From: Glossina fuscipes
Taxonomy: Eukaryota > Arthropoda > Insecta > Diptera > Glossinidae
DNA: 64,000 bases
Assembly: GCF_014805625.2 (NCBI RefSeq)
Contig: NW_023998432.1
Location: 2,068,575-2,132,574 of the forward strand
Direction: 5' to 3'
Shown piece by piece: positions 10,441 through 25,099 of this stretch. Every line of letters begins with the position of its first letter. Within the stretch, counting starts at the first letter, position 1. Below the pieces are notes generated by a model. That model ran no database searches. It saw nothing but the letters and a program-made list of their open reading frames with translations, and was not told the origin of the DNA. The translations under genes were made by a program, and so were the position numbers.

Positions 10441-13400
10441 AACTCTCTGTTGTGCGAACATAAAGAATATTGTTGCACAATTGTGTATACATATATCAGC
10501 ACAAAGTTGCTTAAATAAACAACAAGCGACAAATGCTTTAATTGGAGTTACTTAATGCCAAAGTTAGTAAAAAGTATTTGTTATTCTCTTTCCGTTTCGT
10601 TGCTTTCGTTTGTGTTTTGTTATTGTAGAAAAGTTAGTTACATTATCTTTTTTGGGCCGCTCCGCCATACAGCACACCGGATAATAGTACGACGCCATGT
10701 GTCGTAACGTACGGTGTACACAGCCATACCACACCATTTCAGTGCATATTGCGCGAGGTAACTTTTGCAATTTGCAATGACAGCCACACTAAATAAAAGT
10801 GTATAAATGTTGAAAAGTCTCGACTTGAATTTTATAGTATGTCATTGTCATGTTGTTTGTTGATTACAATTAACCAACAACACCAATAAATTACAAAACA
10901 CAACGAAAATTAAAGGTAATCTGCTAAGCAAAAACGAAAATAAAAACTCAAGGAAAAAAAAATAAATAAATAAATAAAATATATAAAACAACATAAAGTA
11001 CAAAAAAGAAGAAGGCTAGACAATGAAAACTACCAACGCGACAATGTGCAGATAACTGTTAGTGTCCATCATATAAAGAAAAGCTGAGGAATTAAGTTAT
11101 TTGCAAATTAAAAGGGTGCAAAAAACAAATAGTAAACCGAAAACTAATCAAAGAGTGTGTAACCAACAAACTCTTCTTCTCCTTAGCAGTAACTATTATG
11201 TAAATCGTTGTGTTTCTATTTCTCCAAATTGCATTAAAAGTTGCTTTTAACCAAATGCGGGCTAATACATAAATCCCTTAAGATATACAATTATTTGAAA
11301 TCCGAATTTAGTAGACATAATAACTAAACGAAAATGCGATCTGACTTTTCGACCGTAATATGTCATCGAGTACATAACACGAAAGATGTTCTACTATAAC
11401 GCAGGTACTCGCACTGACTTGAGGATCTCATTTCGATTGAAAAAAAAAAAAAAAAAAACAGTAATTCACTCTACACTCTACATCGGTACAGTGATGATTC
11501 TATATCCACTTTTAGTGGTTGAACTGCATAAGCAGAATATACTACAGAAGCAGAATATATGATTACTTTAGCAGTTGCAAAAATGCTAGGAATACTCTTG
11601 CCCATGAGGATTAATTGCGAGCAACTAAAAAGTCGGCACAAATCGTTTTTCGCGTCTCTGCATTCGTCGATCTCAATGAACGAACTACCTAAGTGATTTA
11701 TTTCAAAATTGCAACTTTTTCTTAGCGATGTATGAAAAACCTCAGGTTTTTCTTCATAAAGCGCAAAAGTGTTCTTAACCCTTCCGCGATAACACACGCG
11801 CACCATAGTTTAGCACTTTTATTGACGGCGCAACTGAACCCTACTCCGCCACCAATATATGCATGCCATCCACGATTGTACGCATTGTTCGCTACATTAT
11901 GTATCTTATTTTCTGCGCTGTCTGATGCCTGTACTAACCGTATGTGGACGATGTCATCCGCTATTATGGATCAAATGACTGCCATACTATATAGATGGGA
12001 TCTGTCATAAAATCATCAATTCTGATTGGTTTTAGTGATTTTTGGTCGCCAAGGACTTTTCCAGTAATACGAGAAGCAACGCCTACCCGCCATACCTTAA
12101 CATTGGAAAGAGCCACTCTTTGATGGGACATGCCTTACGACAATTCATATTAGTTAGCGAACGATTGCTTTTGGTTTATGTATGTGAAAAATTTATGGTT
12201 TCGAACGCATCAAAATGTTGATGAACTTCAACTTTCCACATTGAAAATGCATGATTTTTAAAGAAAAAACTGACTCCAAACAGTATATACAAAAAAAAAA
12301 AATGAACCAATTATAAGTCATAATATGATGAAAACAGTCAGACTTCAACATTTAGTAATAAAATATGGATGGATGAAAGTATGTAACAAGTTTGTACGCA
12401 TTCATAGAACGAAATTTGCTTAGGATTGGCAAAATGACAAAAAAAGGCGGCTTTTTATGTTGAAATAATTTTAATTTGAAAATTAAATGAATTTTGCATA
12501 AATTTTTTATAATTATTTTTAGAATTTTTTACGATTTAAATATCTGTCGAAGTGTTGCGGGAAAACGCATTATCCTGGTGTACGAATTTTTAAAGTATGC
12601 ATATGTGTATGCGTGTTTGTATATATATAAATATAAATAAATATATATATATATATAAACAAAATTAACTAAATTATAATTATTATTTAAATATTTTAAA
12701 GTGTCTGTATAAATAACATGCTTTTGAAATCTATATACGAGCACATCTGCATGTGCATGTGTCCGTCTTTGCCTATATATATGTATACATATATATTTAT
12801 ATATATATATATGGAAACCATAAATACAAATTTCAATTTAATGTTTATTGATTTTAGAATTATATTTACGCATATTATTATTTATAATATTTTATACTAT
12901 TTAAGTTCATTTATTGAGTGTTTAGTTTATAGGTCTTAACCACACAATGCAAATTAAATTTTTAAATATCTACAAATGCACAAACACGTACCGATAAAAT
13001 TGTAAATACATATATATTTTTGTATACGAGTTAATACCCAGAAGGAAAATTTAATTATAAAATGAGTTAAATGAAAATAAAAATAAATAAATTCTTCTTA
13101 TTAAATAAGTTGAAATATCTTGAAAATTGTCATTCAAATTTAGAAACACCTTAATGACTACCGCATTGAAACGCTAGATGTACCCCTTCGGTGCCATTAT
13201 GATCGATTTTCTCAACCAGTTAAATTCTGATTTATACCCGTCCACTTAAAAGCCATGTGGCGTGAACTTCCTAATTATTAAGGCATTCGCACTTTGAATG
13301 TTACGTCTTTTGACACTTGCTAGAACAAACCTGTGTATCTTTCAATATAGTTATCGAAAAGCTCTAATAAATATACATTGACCAAAACCAAAAATAAATG

Positions 13401-13565
13401 ATCAAAATGAAATGAATACAAATAAAGGAGTGGCAAAAAAGACAGTTTTGCTTTTTTTTTTCTATTTCTATTTCTTTTTCTGTTAATTAGATTGAAAACA
13501 AAAAAACCCGTTGAAACCATTCGAAATGTCTGGTTTCCGTATCTGATGTAGATATGATTTTTGTC
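10441..13565. other. No gene recognised; several simple-sequence runs
   Basis: It holds a poly-A run at about 11440-11458, TA-rich tracts at 12618-12658 and 12773-12812, and an (AAAT)n tract near 10965. The two opposed frames around 11471-12010 have no family features and overlap each other. Confidence 0.55.
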
Positions 13566-13690
13566 AAATTTTGTTTTTTCCTTTTTATAATGACCAATCA
13601 TTCAGGCGATGTCTCCTATACGTGCAATACGGTAATCACAAAAGAGAAGAAAGGAAAGAGAAAGAAATAGAGAGATATGCATGCATATCA
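13566..13690 (-). mobile_element. tRNA-derived SINE, 3' fragment
   Basis: On the plus strand 13571-13635 matches the 3' part of the SINE at 18222-18530: 'aatgaccaatcattcaggcg' corresponds to 'tatgctcaatcactcagatg', followed by matching 'cctatac.tg.aa.acg' and the AG-rich 'agaagaa' block. It is preceded by a T-rich tract (the element's A-rich tail on the minus strand). Only the 3' part is recognisable, as expected for a 5'-truncated insertion. Confidence 0.55.
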
Positions 13691-15210
13691 CTATTCAAAG
13701 ATCTTCTGAAATATTGACTTTGCCTACATCCTTCGAATTTATATTTTCATTCATTCTGCCATAGTTCGTGAAAGTGAAAAATTATATATCCCATGTCGTT
13801 AAAAATTCATGCGGACAATTTAACCTTAATACGCCTCAGATTTCAGATTGATGCTACAAAACAGTTAGGTGTTAGGTGTAAACGAAAACATAATTCTTTC
13901 TTATGATTTTCCGTTTTTCCAGGGCTTGTCTTTAGCTAGAATGAAATCGTTTTCAAGTCTGCTTCAGACAAAATATTTGCCTTAAGCTTTTATTTCGAAT
14001 CTCATACTTTAAAAAAATCAAAATTTATCTTGAGATGATATTGCGAACAACAGAAATAAAAGTAAATCCTTTCTAACTCAGCCCAAGTCGCGATCTCTCA
14101 AACTTCTTTACCATCCAATTTTTTTTTTGTGCTTACTTTATTTTTCTGTAGCGTTTCAAGTTGTCGAGATGCTTTAACGCATCAAACCACCATGCAGTGT
14201 ATACACGGTAACAATATTTATAACTCAGTGAAAATTTTTATCGAAATGCAATTTCAATTAATAGCTGCACTCGGAGCAACAGCATAGAAACAGTACAAGT
14301 CACAAGACAGGAAGTTGCAGAAACTCGATCTGATTTAAGAATAAAACTGGCAGCGGTGCGTTTTATTATGAGAGCAATCTCAGAATACCAAAATTGATAA
14401 CGAATCTAAAAAACTATAGTGAGAATTTGCATTACTTTCTTTTACGACTAGTGACCAATCACAACGCGAGACGATACCGTTATATATTAACTGATTGATC
14501 ATTTAAATGATAAGCGGCAGATGAATAGTTAAAAATTGTTACAAATAACATACAATACTTGAAGGAAAGAGAAGAATGTTGCCGGTGTAAGCGATGCTTA
14601 AAATTCCGAGCAGTTCTCAGGAGCTAGGCATCTTTGCCACCGAATTGCGGTTTATTTTACGAGAAGACTGATTAAGCTCAAGTAACATCCTCTTAGGTGA
14701 GAATTTATATTTTTTCGTCACTTTCGAGTTATACGAGAAATGTAATCGTTGCGTTTTGTCCGCAAGGTCACGTTAACAGATTTAACGGATCTATTTGAAT
14801 TGGCTGCAATAGTCACTTTTTATCATGCGATTGGCAGACTGGGATAGTTTTTGGGATGTGTAAGACACATAACCTAAGAAGAGGACTTTCAATGAAAAGT
14901 GTTGTTAAGCAAAAGTTAGTTATCGACCTTAAACAGTTCATTGCTCCTGAGGGCAGCCTGGATCGTAAAAAAGTGGATCCATTACTGCGCACTTGCTTAC
15001 TATGAAATAACTCGGAATATCCACTATCCTATTAGTTGGTGTATGCTATCTCGATGCCCGGAAGAGTTAAAATTCTAGAGCCGATTCTAAGATATGGTGA
15101 TTTTTAAGGTTCATTTCTAGAGATTGAATTTCGAACAATACATATAATGTAGAGATCGTTTTCGTATAGAAAACGAGCTGAAGTAATAGCTTCTTTTTGT
15201 GCGCTTAAAT

Positions 15211-15213
<3 letters not shown>
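13691..15213. other. No gene recognised
   Basis: Slightly less AT-rich than the surroundings at 14580-15180, but no open frame or family motif was seen on either strand. Confidence 0.5.

Positions 15214-15287
<74 letters not shown>
15214..15287. repeat. Long (TA)n microsatellite
   Basis: About 74 bases of alternating TA with one TG interruption near 15241. Such runs are variable in length and prone to assembly error. Confidence 0.95.
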
Positions 15288-15719
15288 ATCAGTTATGTGA
15301 TTTTCTAAAGCCTCTCAATTTCCTACTAGGCATTAAATACTGGCAATTATAATAATAACAACAAGAACGTAATTAAATTAATTATTTATAAAATTTCACC
15401 AATGACACCTTTTGAGAAGCAGTATTGCTTTTACATACATAGCTCTTCTTCCCCTTTATAACGTGCATGACAGTTATCACTGCAATAAATGCCAAAAATT
15501 GAAATTGCGGCCCACAACCGATTCAAACCTATTTGGGTTTGGAAGCGGGAATGGATTTCATTTTCATCCTTATTGTGATGCTGTGGTTTATGACAAACAT
15601 ATGAATTAGTATTGGTTTAAAATTAAATTACAAATTTATAAAATAAACAACACTATTTAAATTATGTGTTATTGAAAATAACAAAAGACAAAATTTAAAG
15701 AATAATAAAATGAATGCAG

Positions 15720-15773
15720 GAGAAAGAGAAAGAGAGATAGATAGATAGCTAGATAGAGAGAGAGAGAGAGAGA
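15720..15773. repeat. GA / GATA microsatellite
   Basis: Runs of GAGAAA, GATA and GA units on the plus strand. Confidence 0.9.
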
Positions 15774-16474
15774 AGAGCGGGACAAAAATATATGATACGA
15801 TAGAAGATATACGATTAATTGAAATTATTTAATTTAACCATTAAATGAATAAATATTTGAAATAATTTTTCATTAAATTCCTTAACCTTAGATAATGCAA
15901 CACAAAAACAATTTTGTCAGCTTTGCCTTAAAGGCTAAAATTCTTTGCAAAGATTTTCAAAAGCATAAATTATTATTTGACATCAAAATTCTATAAAATT
16001 TTATTGCATATATGTTTAATGGAAGGTTTTAATGTACACACTTACACACACAAACGAACGAACATACAGGAGTAATATATTAAATATTAGCTAAAAGCTC
16101 TATTTACCGTAGGAGTTAAATATCAGTACGTTTTTAATAGCTACAACATTATCGATACATATATTCATAGCAACATTTTTGTAAAATATTTTTGGCTTAT
16201 TGCGATTTTGCAATTGTCATTATTTTTATTGCTAACATATCACTGAAGTCATGCATTGAGCTAAAAGATGTTAATTTTCCACTCGTACACCTTCGTTATG
16301 TAGAGTTTGTAAACGCATTTAATTTTAAATAATTGTTTTCTATATATCTATATATGCATTTGTTTTTGGATTTATTCATTTGCTAAAAATTAACATTTAA
16401 TTATATAAACATTAATTTTATGCTTATTTAAATAAATAAAAAGAAAGGAAATGCAATAAAAGGCAATATCTTCC

Positions 16475-16477
<3 letters not shown>

Positions 16478-16515
<38 letters not shown>
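16478..16515. repeat. (AT)n microsatellite
   Basis: About 38 bases of alternating AT. Confidence 0.95.
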
Positions 16516-16520
<5 letters not shown>

Positions 16521-18221
16521 TATATTGGCATTTAAACAAAAACTCTGCTTTAATTACGTTAAAACATAGTTAAAGTTGGACAACTTTAAAAAGTTGCGCA
16601 TTGAAAACATTGCTACAATGACAGAAGTTGTAGGTATAAATACACAAATTAAAATTGAATCCTTTATAATATGCTAGACGTATAAAACTTTCGAAATCTT
16701 TTCATGGCTAAAGTCGTGGAATCATGAATGAAGAGAGAGATTATTGCTATAATGAAAAATAAATAAATCCGACTTATGAATAAGACCCGCGAGTTGATAA
16801 TGTCATAAGACTTATCAGTTAGATATTGCATATTCACAAACCTACACATGTATGGCCTTTATCAGGGAGGAGATATCTCCTGAATGATGGGTCATATTAA
16901 AAAAAAAAAAAATGAAGAAAATTTTAGTCGTCAATGAAAAATTGGCATTAATTGCACTTTACACCACACCACCACCAATGTCATATTAACTTCGTGCAGA
17001 TGTATGCAACACAAAAACACCTTTTATTATATGGATGGCGCCTTGTCTGCCTGTATTGAAAAGAAGTTATATGAATAACTGTATCATACGGAGTGGTCTA
17101 AAGTGTTTAATGGTGAGCTGTGGCTCACTAAAATTTTTTTATTTGTTTTGCTGTATTGATTATTTTTACTTCTTATAAAATGTCGTGCGGCAGTCCTGCA
17201 TTGGTAGACAGAAAACTTCCATTTTTTAATATTCAATAATGAACTTGTCAAGAAAGACCGTTTTCACTAAATCAGTTAGAACTAAAGTAGACATAATATC
17301 GAACCTAATGGACTATTTTCTAGACATATGGGCATATGGGCACTTAAGATAGGTCAAGCTTTTGTTATGTTAATGGTCTCAGAATCCTTTCCCGAGTCGA
17401 TTTAAGCGTCTCTTCCTGTCTATCCATCTGTCATAACCACATATATGAAAAAATTAATGTAACGAGGTGTCACATGCACACAAGTACATATGGTCATTAA
17501 TTTGTATGCTCACTTGAGCGTTATGGCTGAAATGCATAAAACTACGATCTGATATACGACGTATATCGTCGAAATGGGTGGTCACTCCAGTTTAAAGTCA
17601 AATATCGTGTTAAATTCGGTTCAAAATGAAAACGATTTCTTTTGATTCACCGTTACTATTGGGCCGCGCGACTGTGGTATTACATATACACTCAATTCAA
17701 AAAAAAAAAACAAAAACCGCCTCTTTCAAAATACCAATGTAACGAAAAATAATGATAGTGAGTGTGAAATGAAATGCAATACCCTATATCACTTCACTTA
17801 ATACTTATATATTTACTTACATATATATTTGTACACGTATGTTTGTCTATACAACAAAACACAATTTTTAAAAGAAGAAACCTATGTAAAACCTATGAGT
17901 AAACCTAAGATTGCGGTAAGATAAAAAAATCTCTCTGAAATTTGAGAGAATGCCGCGAAGAGAATATTTCTATTCAATTAGATTATTAACCATTCTAAGG
18001 CATGGTTCAGACTGGTTCAAAATCACCGCACCAATTACTCCAAGAACATAGTAATCACGATGTAAGCATTGGGAGAAATGTAAAACGATGGTCGACTAAA
18101 GGCTCCACAAGGTTAATACCTGCACATTTAAACTCAACCCAAATAGATAAGCATGCTTCGAGGCAATGACTGGTTACTAATAGTATGAATGAGAGGATTA
18201 TACGATTACCATGCAAGAGAC
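16516..18221. other. No gene recognised
   Basis: AT-rich with short poly-A runs (16899-16911, 17700-17710). No domain or element signature was seen. Confidence 0.5.
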
Positions 18222-18530
18222 ACTTTTTTTTTTTTGTTTTTTTAATATGCTCAATCACTCAGATGATGACCTCTATACTTGTAACACGCCGACGGTCAGA
18301 AAGAACTGAAGAAGAAGAAAGACACAGAAAAGTTGCTGACCTCGGTCTACTGGATGTGTGACCAAACGATAAGCGTTATGCCTTTACCAAATGAGCATTC
18401 ACTACAGCTTTCGACAAAGAAAATACTACGGCACTGAGATTTGAACCGGCGACCACTGACTTGATAATCGCGATGACAGATGCAGATAGCAACGACGAAC
18501 CATCTAGACTGAGCAGAAACTATTAGGCAG
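18222..18530 (-). mobile_element. tRNA-derived SINE, most complete copy
   Basis: Read on the minus strand, the element starts near 18530 with an A-box-like GCTCAGTCTAGATGG (about 18510-18524). It has a clear pol III B box GGTTCAAATCTC (18436-18447), continues with a tRNA-unrelated body, and ends in an A-rich tail (T-rich at 18222-18243 on the plus strand). The body aligns over about 200 bases with 55930-56158, including 'atgcctttaccaaatgagca' against 'atgcctttcccgcctgagca' and 'gcgaccactgacttg' against 'gcgaacactgacctg'. Box spacing of roughly 65 bases is within the pol III range. No clear target duplication was found. The chance frames at 18055-18258 and 18347-18577 lie in it. Confidence 0.65.
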
Positions 18531-21500
18531 ATTATAGCAAGCTGCAGATATTTGGCGAACAAATTATTTAAGCTCACGCATGATGTTGTCAGAACAATAA
18601 CTTTTTGCTCTGTAGTAAATTTTGCATAGACTTTTTTGAAAAATGAAAAACTTTTTAAAAAATTTCTTCATATTTTTTTAGATCGGTTTTCTTGTTAGAA
18701 ATTCCTATTTCACTAGAAAATGTTCTTACGAAGCTTTACTTGAAGTGGGAAGTCAATCAGTTAAGAATAGAGGTGTTTTTGTCGCTATTTGGCTTTATCA
18801 AGGTATATTATAAAAAACTTTTTAAGGTGACTTGACGAACATACAAATATGCATAAAAAATTTGCAGCAACATATTGATTGATATTTTTAAAAACAAATT
18901 TGAAAACTTTGTCCATATTTTCTTATGTATAAGGAACGAGTGCCTCCTGAACTCTTCATGCTTTCATGCATCATTTCTATACTTATCATCAAGCACGATA
19001 GTAGAAAAGACCATTTAAAACATATGTTTACTCTCTAGAGCCTTAAGGTTTTGTGTTTATTTAATCATATATTTTTACATTTGTGTCCATATATTTGCCT
19101 ACAGTTTAGGTTTTGGTTAGCTTACAATTGATAGGAATGGTGGATGTGATCCACGTGCAATCAGTCAATTAAATGGTAAATAACGCTAACTGTAACTTGC
19201 AGATCTTCATCTACATGGTTCTACGAACGTTGCTCTGGCCTATGCGAAAGTTGAGCGTAAAACTCGTCTCGACTGATGAACTCATGTTCTCACGTTAAAT
19301 AAAATGCTTTGCAATTTTTGTACTTTGGCTTTATACGCTGGGTCTAAAAAGTGAATATTCCATCAACGCCCTTATCGCCTGCCCTTATTGTGTACATAGT
19401 AGTAGTGTAGTAGTGTAGTAGTATAATATACATTGCTAGTAATGTTGTACTTATTAGTGTAACACTGTTTCTAATTGTTTTAGTTTGATCGACTACGCTT
19501 TTTCTGTAGACTTTCACTAGAATTTATTTAATCGTAATAACTTTAATGAACCCTGTTTCCAGTTCTCAGTTTTTGTGTGTGTGTGTGTGTGGGTGTTTTC
19601 TGTGAATAAAGTATCCAAGTCAATTTTAACATAAAGTAGCGAGTGCGATACCCTTGTGATGTTGAATTGTAAACGATAGTGATTTTTCACATCATTATTT
19701 TTTCATTTTATTTATTTATTTATTTTTTCTTTTTTTAATGAATAAAGTGATTTCTGGAATTAAACACATGTTAATGTGGTTTTAAATCACTCCAATATAA
19801 TTTATTATTTATTATTCTGTTTATTTTTATTACAAATAATGTAAAAGAACTTAACAACATATGTTCACACAAATCTGTACATACCTGATAATTATACGTA
19901 TGTACGTTTACGCAAATATTCTACTGCAAAAATTTTAATAGGAAAACACTCTATGTGCAAAATAATGTAAATTTTCCTTCATTTTATTATCATAATGGCA
20001 TATATCCGTAAGTCGGATTTTATATGTCAGTTTAGTGTCAAATTCTTTTTAAATTTATTACTAATATTACTTATAATCTCTGTTACCTTTACAAACAAAA
20101 AAAAAATTCCGCAGTTTGCTATTATAAATCCGGCATCAGAGGTGTCAAATGTAAAATCGAAAAGATTACTTGATAGATGAACAACCTAAGCCTGATTAAG
20201 TTTGTAATGGAAGTATACAGAATGCAGAAAAACCAAAGAGTCTCGCTGCCAAAGTATAGCATCCGATTTCCTGTTGAGTTTAGGTAGCTCTAAATATACG
20301 GAATGTTTTCGTTTCAAACTTCCTCTCCCTCGATTGTTTGAGGTGTTATATAATAAACAATGTAATAGCAACTACATGTACCGGCGTAGTCACTCTAACC
20401 AAAAATTGCGTTTTTTTTTTTTTTTTGTTGTTTGTCTCTTCTGTTCTATTGTTCATTTCTAATTTCAATTTTTGTGCATTTTAGTCAGAAATAAAGTTGA
20501 AAGAATCCATCCTAATAAATATTAAGTTGAAATTTAAAATCCCTCGTCATTCACTTGTAAACAAATATATACTTTACCACGAATTTCCCTTTTTTTTATT
20601 TTCTTTTCTTATTTCACTTATTCCTTAAGGTTTTTCTACGTACTCCGCATGCTAGAGTAATGAAAGTGTGCATACGATTTCTTTCATGTATATTATATAA
20701 GTGTTATATAAACTTACATATCTATAAGATTACATATACCTAACATCGGTGGCTGGATTAGTTTGATTATTATGTTTGCAAGAAAGACGTATTTTATAAG
20801 ACTTATTTCTATAAAGTATTATAATTACGTCTATGATGAAAATATGATGAAATATTTAAGATAAACACTGATATAGGACCGAAATGCAATGTTATGAGTT
20901 AAATCTGAACGTGGATTCGATCCTATGAAAAGTGAGGATGACAATTGCGAAAAAACGGAAATTTTAAACGTCCTCTTATCAACAACAAGAAGTAGCACCG
21001 GATATGAAGTTTAACTAAAACTTTTGTACAAAAGTTGCTTTACATCAAAGAAGATCTATAGGTAAGACCAAAGCAAATAAAATCTTCTTATTTATTGTAT
21101 TTCAAGCGCAACTTAATATAGATCTTTTAGTATTCACTACTGTCTTAGGTGCAATATTTGATTACAAAATAGAGCGATATTACATTTACTCTCGCTTATC
21201 AGATAAATATTTTGAATATTGCAAATCATAATTTTATGCGATTTGTAAGGATATTAAAACTTGTAACTTAATCTCAGAACGATTGTCAGACACTTAACTC
21301 TAAAAATTGCCGCGAAAATTTTATTAAGAGAAATTATGCAAGCCAAATTAATACCATAGAATTTTCAAGCCATAGAGGAGATTTTTTAAAAAAGTTTTCT
21401 AAAGCGTTATAGTCAGATGACGCGGGCATTGCCTAATACGATCCTTAATCTAGCTGCGTCAAAATATATCCAAACTTATTCCTTAAGCGCATTAAAAATC

Positions 21501-23828
21501 TAGCTTCTCTTAGAGCCCTTGTACAGTGAGGTTTCCATAAACAGACTTATATAGTTAAAATTTATCAAAATAACTTCATATCATATCATTTTCGTTTATC
21601 AATTTTTATCAAAATATAGTGAGAGTTAAATTTTGCAAGACTCTTTATTTGAGAGCGCGTTCAAGAAATGCAATTCAAATTTTCCATACTCATTACTATG
21701 TGGAAACACAATCTCTCACCAGTTATTGTTAATAAATATGAAAAATAAAACAATTTCTTATACATAACGGCATTTTTAAAAGTGAGCTTCGTATGGGAAA
21801 CGATCATTTATCAATGGCCAAAACATGCGAATATATCAAATTTCATCAAAATATTTCAAAAAGTGTGAAGAGGATCAGACCAAAAATCGGACGGACAGAC
21901 ATACTTCAATTAATTCAGATATGAATTTAAGCACTTCGTGTGAACTTAAATAGCGATTGTGAACAGTCTAATCCGCAGATAGTATGGCCACTCCACAGCT
22001 GTGCTGATTCAAAAGCTAATTACTTTAAAATATGAAAACCAATTAAACGTTACTTTCAAAGAAATGCTTCCGGGTATTTTTGTTACAAAAGCCGCAAAGT
22101 GCGCCAACTCCCCTTTACAAGGTCGTATTTTATCCGATTTTAAAATAACATGGTTCACCAATAACAACAAATACACTTTTTACGCGAATTAGCACAAATC
22201 CCAAAAAAAAATTTCTTCAATTCCAATGTTTTTATAGGGTCTTACAGAAGCTTAAGTACACACTTATTTAGCCCAGCTGCTAATAACATACTTTCTAACA
22301 GCCAAAAGACCGATAGAGGGCTGAAATGTTTCATTTGAGTCAAGCCCGACCGTTGTGTTAGACATATCTGGCATATTTACTGTTAAAGGCATTCTTGATC
22401 CCTTCTATGACGCGCCCGCTCGCCCGCAAGTAGCGATGAATACTTGCAAAATTAATTTTTATTCCCAATTTAAAATCAAATTTTTATATGTTGTACATAT
22501 GGACTAAATTTTCATTCTGCTAATTTTAAAATAATTTTTGTATAAATTTGAATTGTTTTCGTTCTATGAATATGTATCATGGATTTCATTATTACATTTT
22601 TTCACGATTTTTTGGAAAAATATTTAGAGTTTTTTTTTTATTTTACACATTTTTCAAAGTTGTGGAACATATCCCCAAATTTACAATATGACGCATGCAT
22701 TTTCTAAGGAACGTACTTATCGTTTAACAAAAGCTGACTTGTTGTGCTATGTGGCAATAGTGGTTCCCAATAATGGTCGTACTTAGTTTCTATAAAAGAC
22801 TAACTTATAATTAAGGGCTATAACAGATGCCCCAATACATATATACATTTAAAATTATTGAAGTAAGTTAACCGCATTATGCACTACGCATTTCATTTTT
22901 ATTTTCCAGCATTTATTCTGCATATGCTTTCCTCTTAATAGAATTTATTGATAGAAAATGAATACTAAATAAACATCATTTGAAAGTCTTTTCTTTTCAA
23001 CTGGCATTGGAAATCCAAATTTATTGAGATTTTGTCAACCGAAAGCTTTTATTACTAATGCTGACGGTCATCGATTTGTTAATATAACCATTTCGTCATT
23101 GTCTACATTTTACGAAGAATTTTTCGTCACTTCTTTTCAGTGAGGGAAGAAATCTTAGCAACATTAGCACCTGCAGTCTACAGTTCTTATTTCCTCTTTT
23201 TTTGCTTGCTCGTTTCATTTTTTTTGTTGTTTTTTTTTTTACTATGATAAAATTTATCGCTTCATTTACGTTATCAGTGAGCTGTAAGAATTTAATAGAA
23301 ATCTTTTTTATGTGTTTCCTTTATATCCTACAACTTTCTTTTCTCCGGCTGCAAAGTTTGTTGAGGCCATAATTTTATTTTTATATTTTTTTCTCTATAG
23401 AGTTTAGCTTCGCAAAACGTACTTTTTATGGTCGTGTATGCCTGTATGTACATGAGAATATGTGCATGACTAGGATTTTGTTGAATAAATAGTTTACTTT
23501 ATGTTTGAAACACGTATACTGCAGTGTATTGTGCGTGTATTTGTGTATCTACTAATGTTTCTTTTAAAAACAATCTCTTTTTTTTTACATTCAATCCTCA
23601 ATAAACTTCCAAGACTTGTTGTTTGCAATGGTTGTCGTTTTTTCCATTTACAAAACTCTGCTGTGTTGTACTTGTTTTTAAATGAGATTTTTACACTAAT
23701 TTGTTGTTGTTTTTATAATGAATAGTGAAAAGTGTTCTGTTTGTTTAACGATTACTCTAAACAGTAAGCAGAGCAGCAGCATTAGTTCAATTTCACCGAT
23801 AGTTACTAAATAGCAATGGTATTATTAT
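18531..23828. other. No gene recognised; sparse simple repeats
   Basis: It contains TAGTAG-type repeats at about 19395-19425, a GT run at 19576-19592, and poly-T at 20411-20426. A piece resembling a pogo-type terminus ('cagtgaggtttccataaac', about 21524) has no partner end. A GC-richer stretch at 22280-22440 is unidentified. No credible coding frame was seen. Confidence 0.45.
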
Positions 23829-23846
23829 CAGCAGTAGTAGTAGTAC

Positions 23847-23886
<40 letters not shown>
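23829..23886 (+). repeat. (AGT)n microsatellite
   Basis: About 18 AGT units with a few substitutions. Confidence 0.95.
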
Positions 23887-23889
<3 letters not shown>

Positions 23890-25099
23890 GCGCGAGTATA
23901 AAAACCAAAAGCTACTTCTTGCCGTCCTAGTGGAACCCATTTTATGACCTTAACAAATTGAAAATCTTAAATGCAGCTTTCCAATCCTCTTACCACTTGT
24001 CCTATGCTCAATACAACAAAACTAGTAAAGTATACTAAATTGCTCGACGTCTTTCAGAATATTTAGTTAACTATTTAGAGTGGATGGCAAGACTTTTTTC
24101 ATGCGTGTTTTATGCCTTTTAATTAAACAACTGCCAAACTTTAAGTTCTTGTTAAGGCAAGATTTAGTTGAAGCTACCGTAAATAAAAGTAAAAAATACC
24201 GCAAATGTAAAACTTGTGCGAATTCGTGTTAAAAACATAAAATCAAGAAAAGTGAGAGAAAGTCAAGTTTATACAAGTAAAGGGCATATCCGGATCGTAT
24301 TTATGGTACAACTGTATGTAAAAGCCACTAAACTGCACAGATAATTACCTGCGAACATTTGTCCGTGCGCTCACATAAACCCACATGTATTTAAATGCAC
24401 CCCAATGCAGTGCTCAAAAGTGTTGAACAGTTAACGGCATTGCTTTGCTACTGCAATTTAAAACCGGTTACAGCTTTCTATTGAAGATCTACAGCAATTT
24501 TTACCTCGTATTAAGTTATTTTTATTGTCGACTGCAATATTTGATTTTCTTATTGTTATTTCGGTATTAGAACGGTTCATGCGCTTGTGTACTTTTGTTT
24601 AGTGTATGCTAATTTATATTAACAACAAATTGCAATTGTTTGCCGCTTATGTTATTTTTTCTTTTTTCATTGTTAACTGGTTTCTTAGTCACGTTTTAAC
24701 ACTTACAGTGGTGGTGACCCATAATTGTTATAAGCAAGAATTGGTAAATAGAACTTTAACAACTTTAACTACGCTTTTTGTTAACCCATAAAAATTTCTT
24801 TTAAATAAGTGCTTAATAAAAATGATGGCCGTAATAGATTGCTCACATCACATATGGTAAACTATGTATTTATTTAAATAAAGTTTTACTAATAACAATA
24901 ACAATAATGTAATGCAACTACTAGTATGGAAGTTATATTTAACGTTTAATAAAACTTGTACAGATATTTTCAAACATGAAAGTTGCAGAAACTTACTTGG
25001 ATCACTTTTTCAATTAAATTTTCGTACAGTTGAAACTTGAGTTTTTACTTTAGTTTCGTTGACAACATTTATACAGATTAATGTGTGTGTTCTCCTTCG
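23887..25099. other. No gene recognised
   Basis: AT-rich. TATAAAA occurs at 23898 just after the AGT repeat, but nothing transcript-like follows it. Confidence 0.5.

Noticed and set aside
10181..10532. Cys- and Val-rich minus-strand frames of about 100 codons
   Set aside because: They are translations of CA/CATA and TA microsatellites.
11776..11790. TTAACCCTT at 11776 as a second piggyBac left end
   Set aside because: No matching AAGGGTTAA downstream and the bases after CCCTT differ from the TIR at 7148.
15412..15609. 65-codon frame with a CNKC and HFHPYC pattern resembling a zinc-binding exon
   Set aside because: No ATG near its start, no splice context, no known domain with this spacing; likely chance.
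21524..21546. CAGTGAGGTTTCCATAAAC similar to a pogo/Tigger terminus
   Set aside because: No inverted partner within 1.5 kb on either side and no transposase code.
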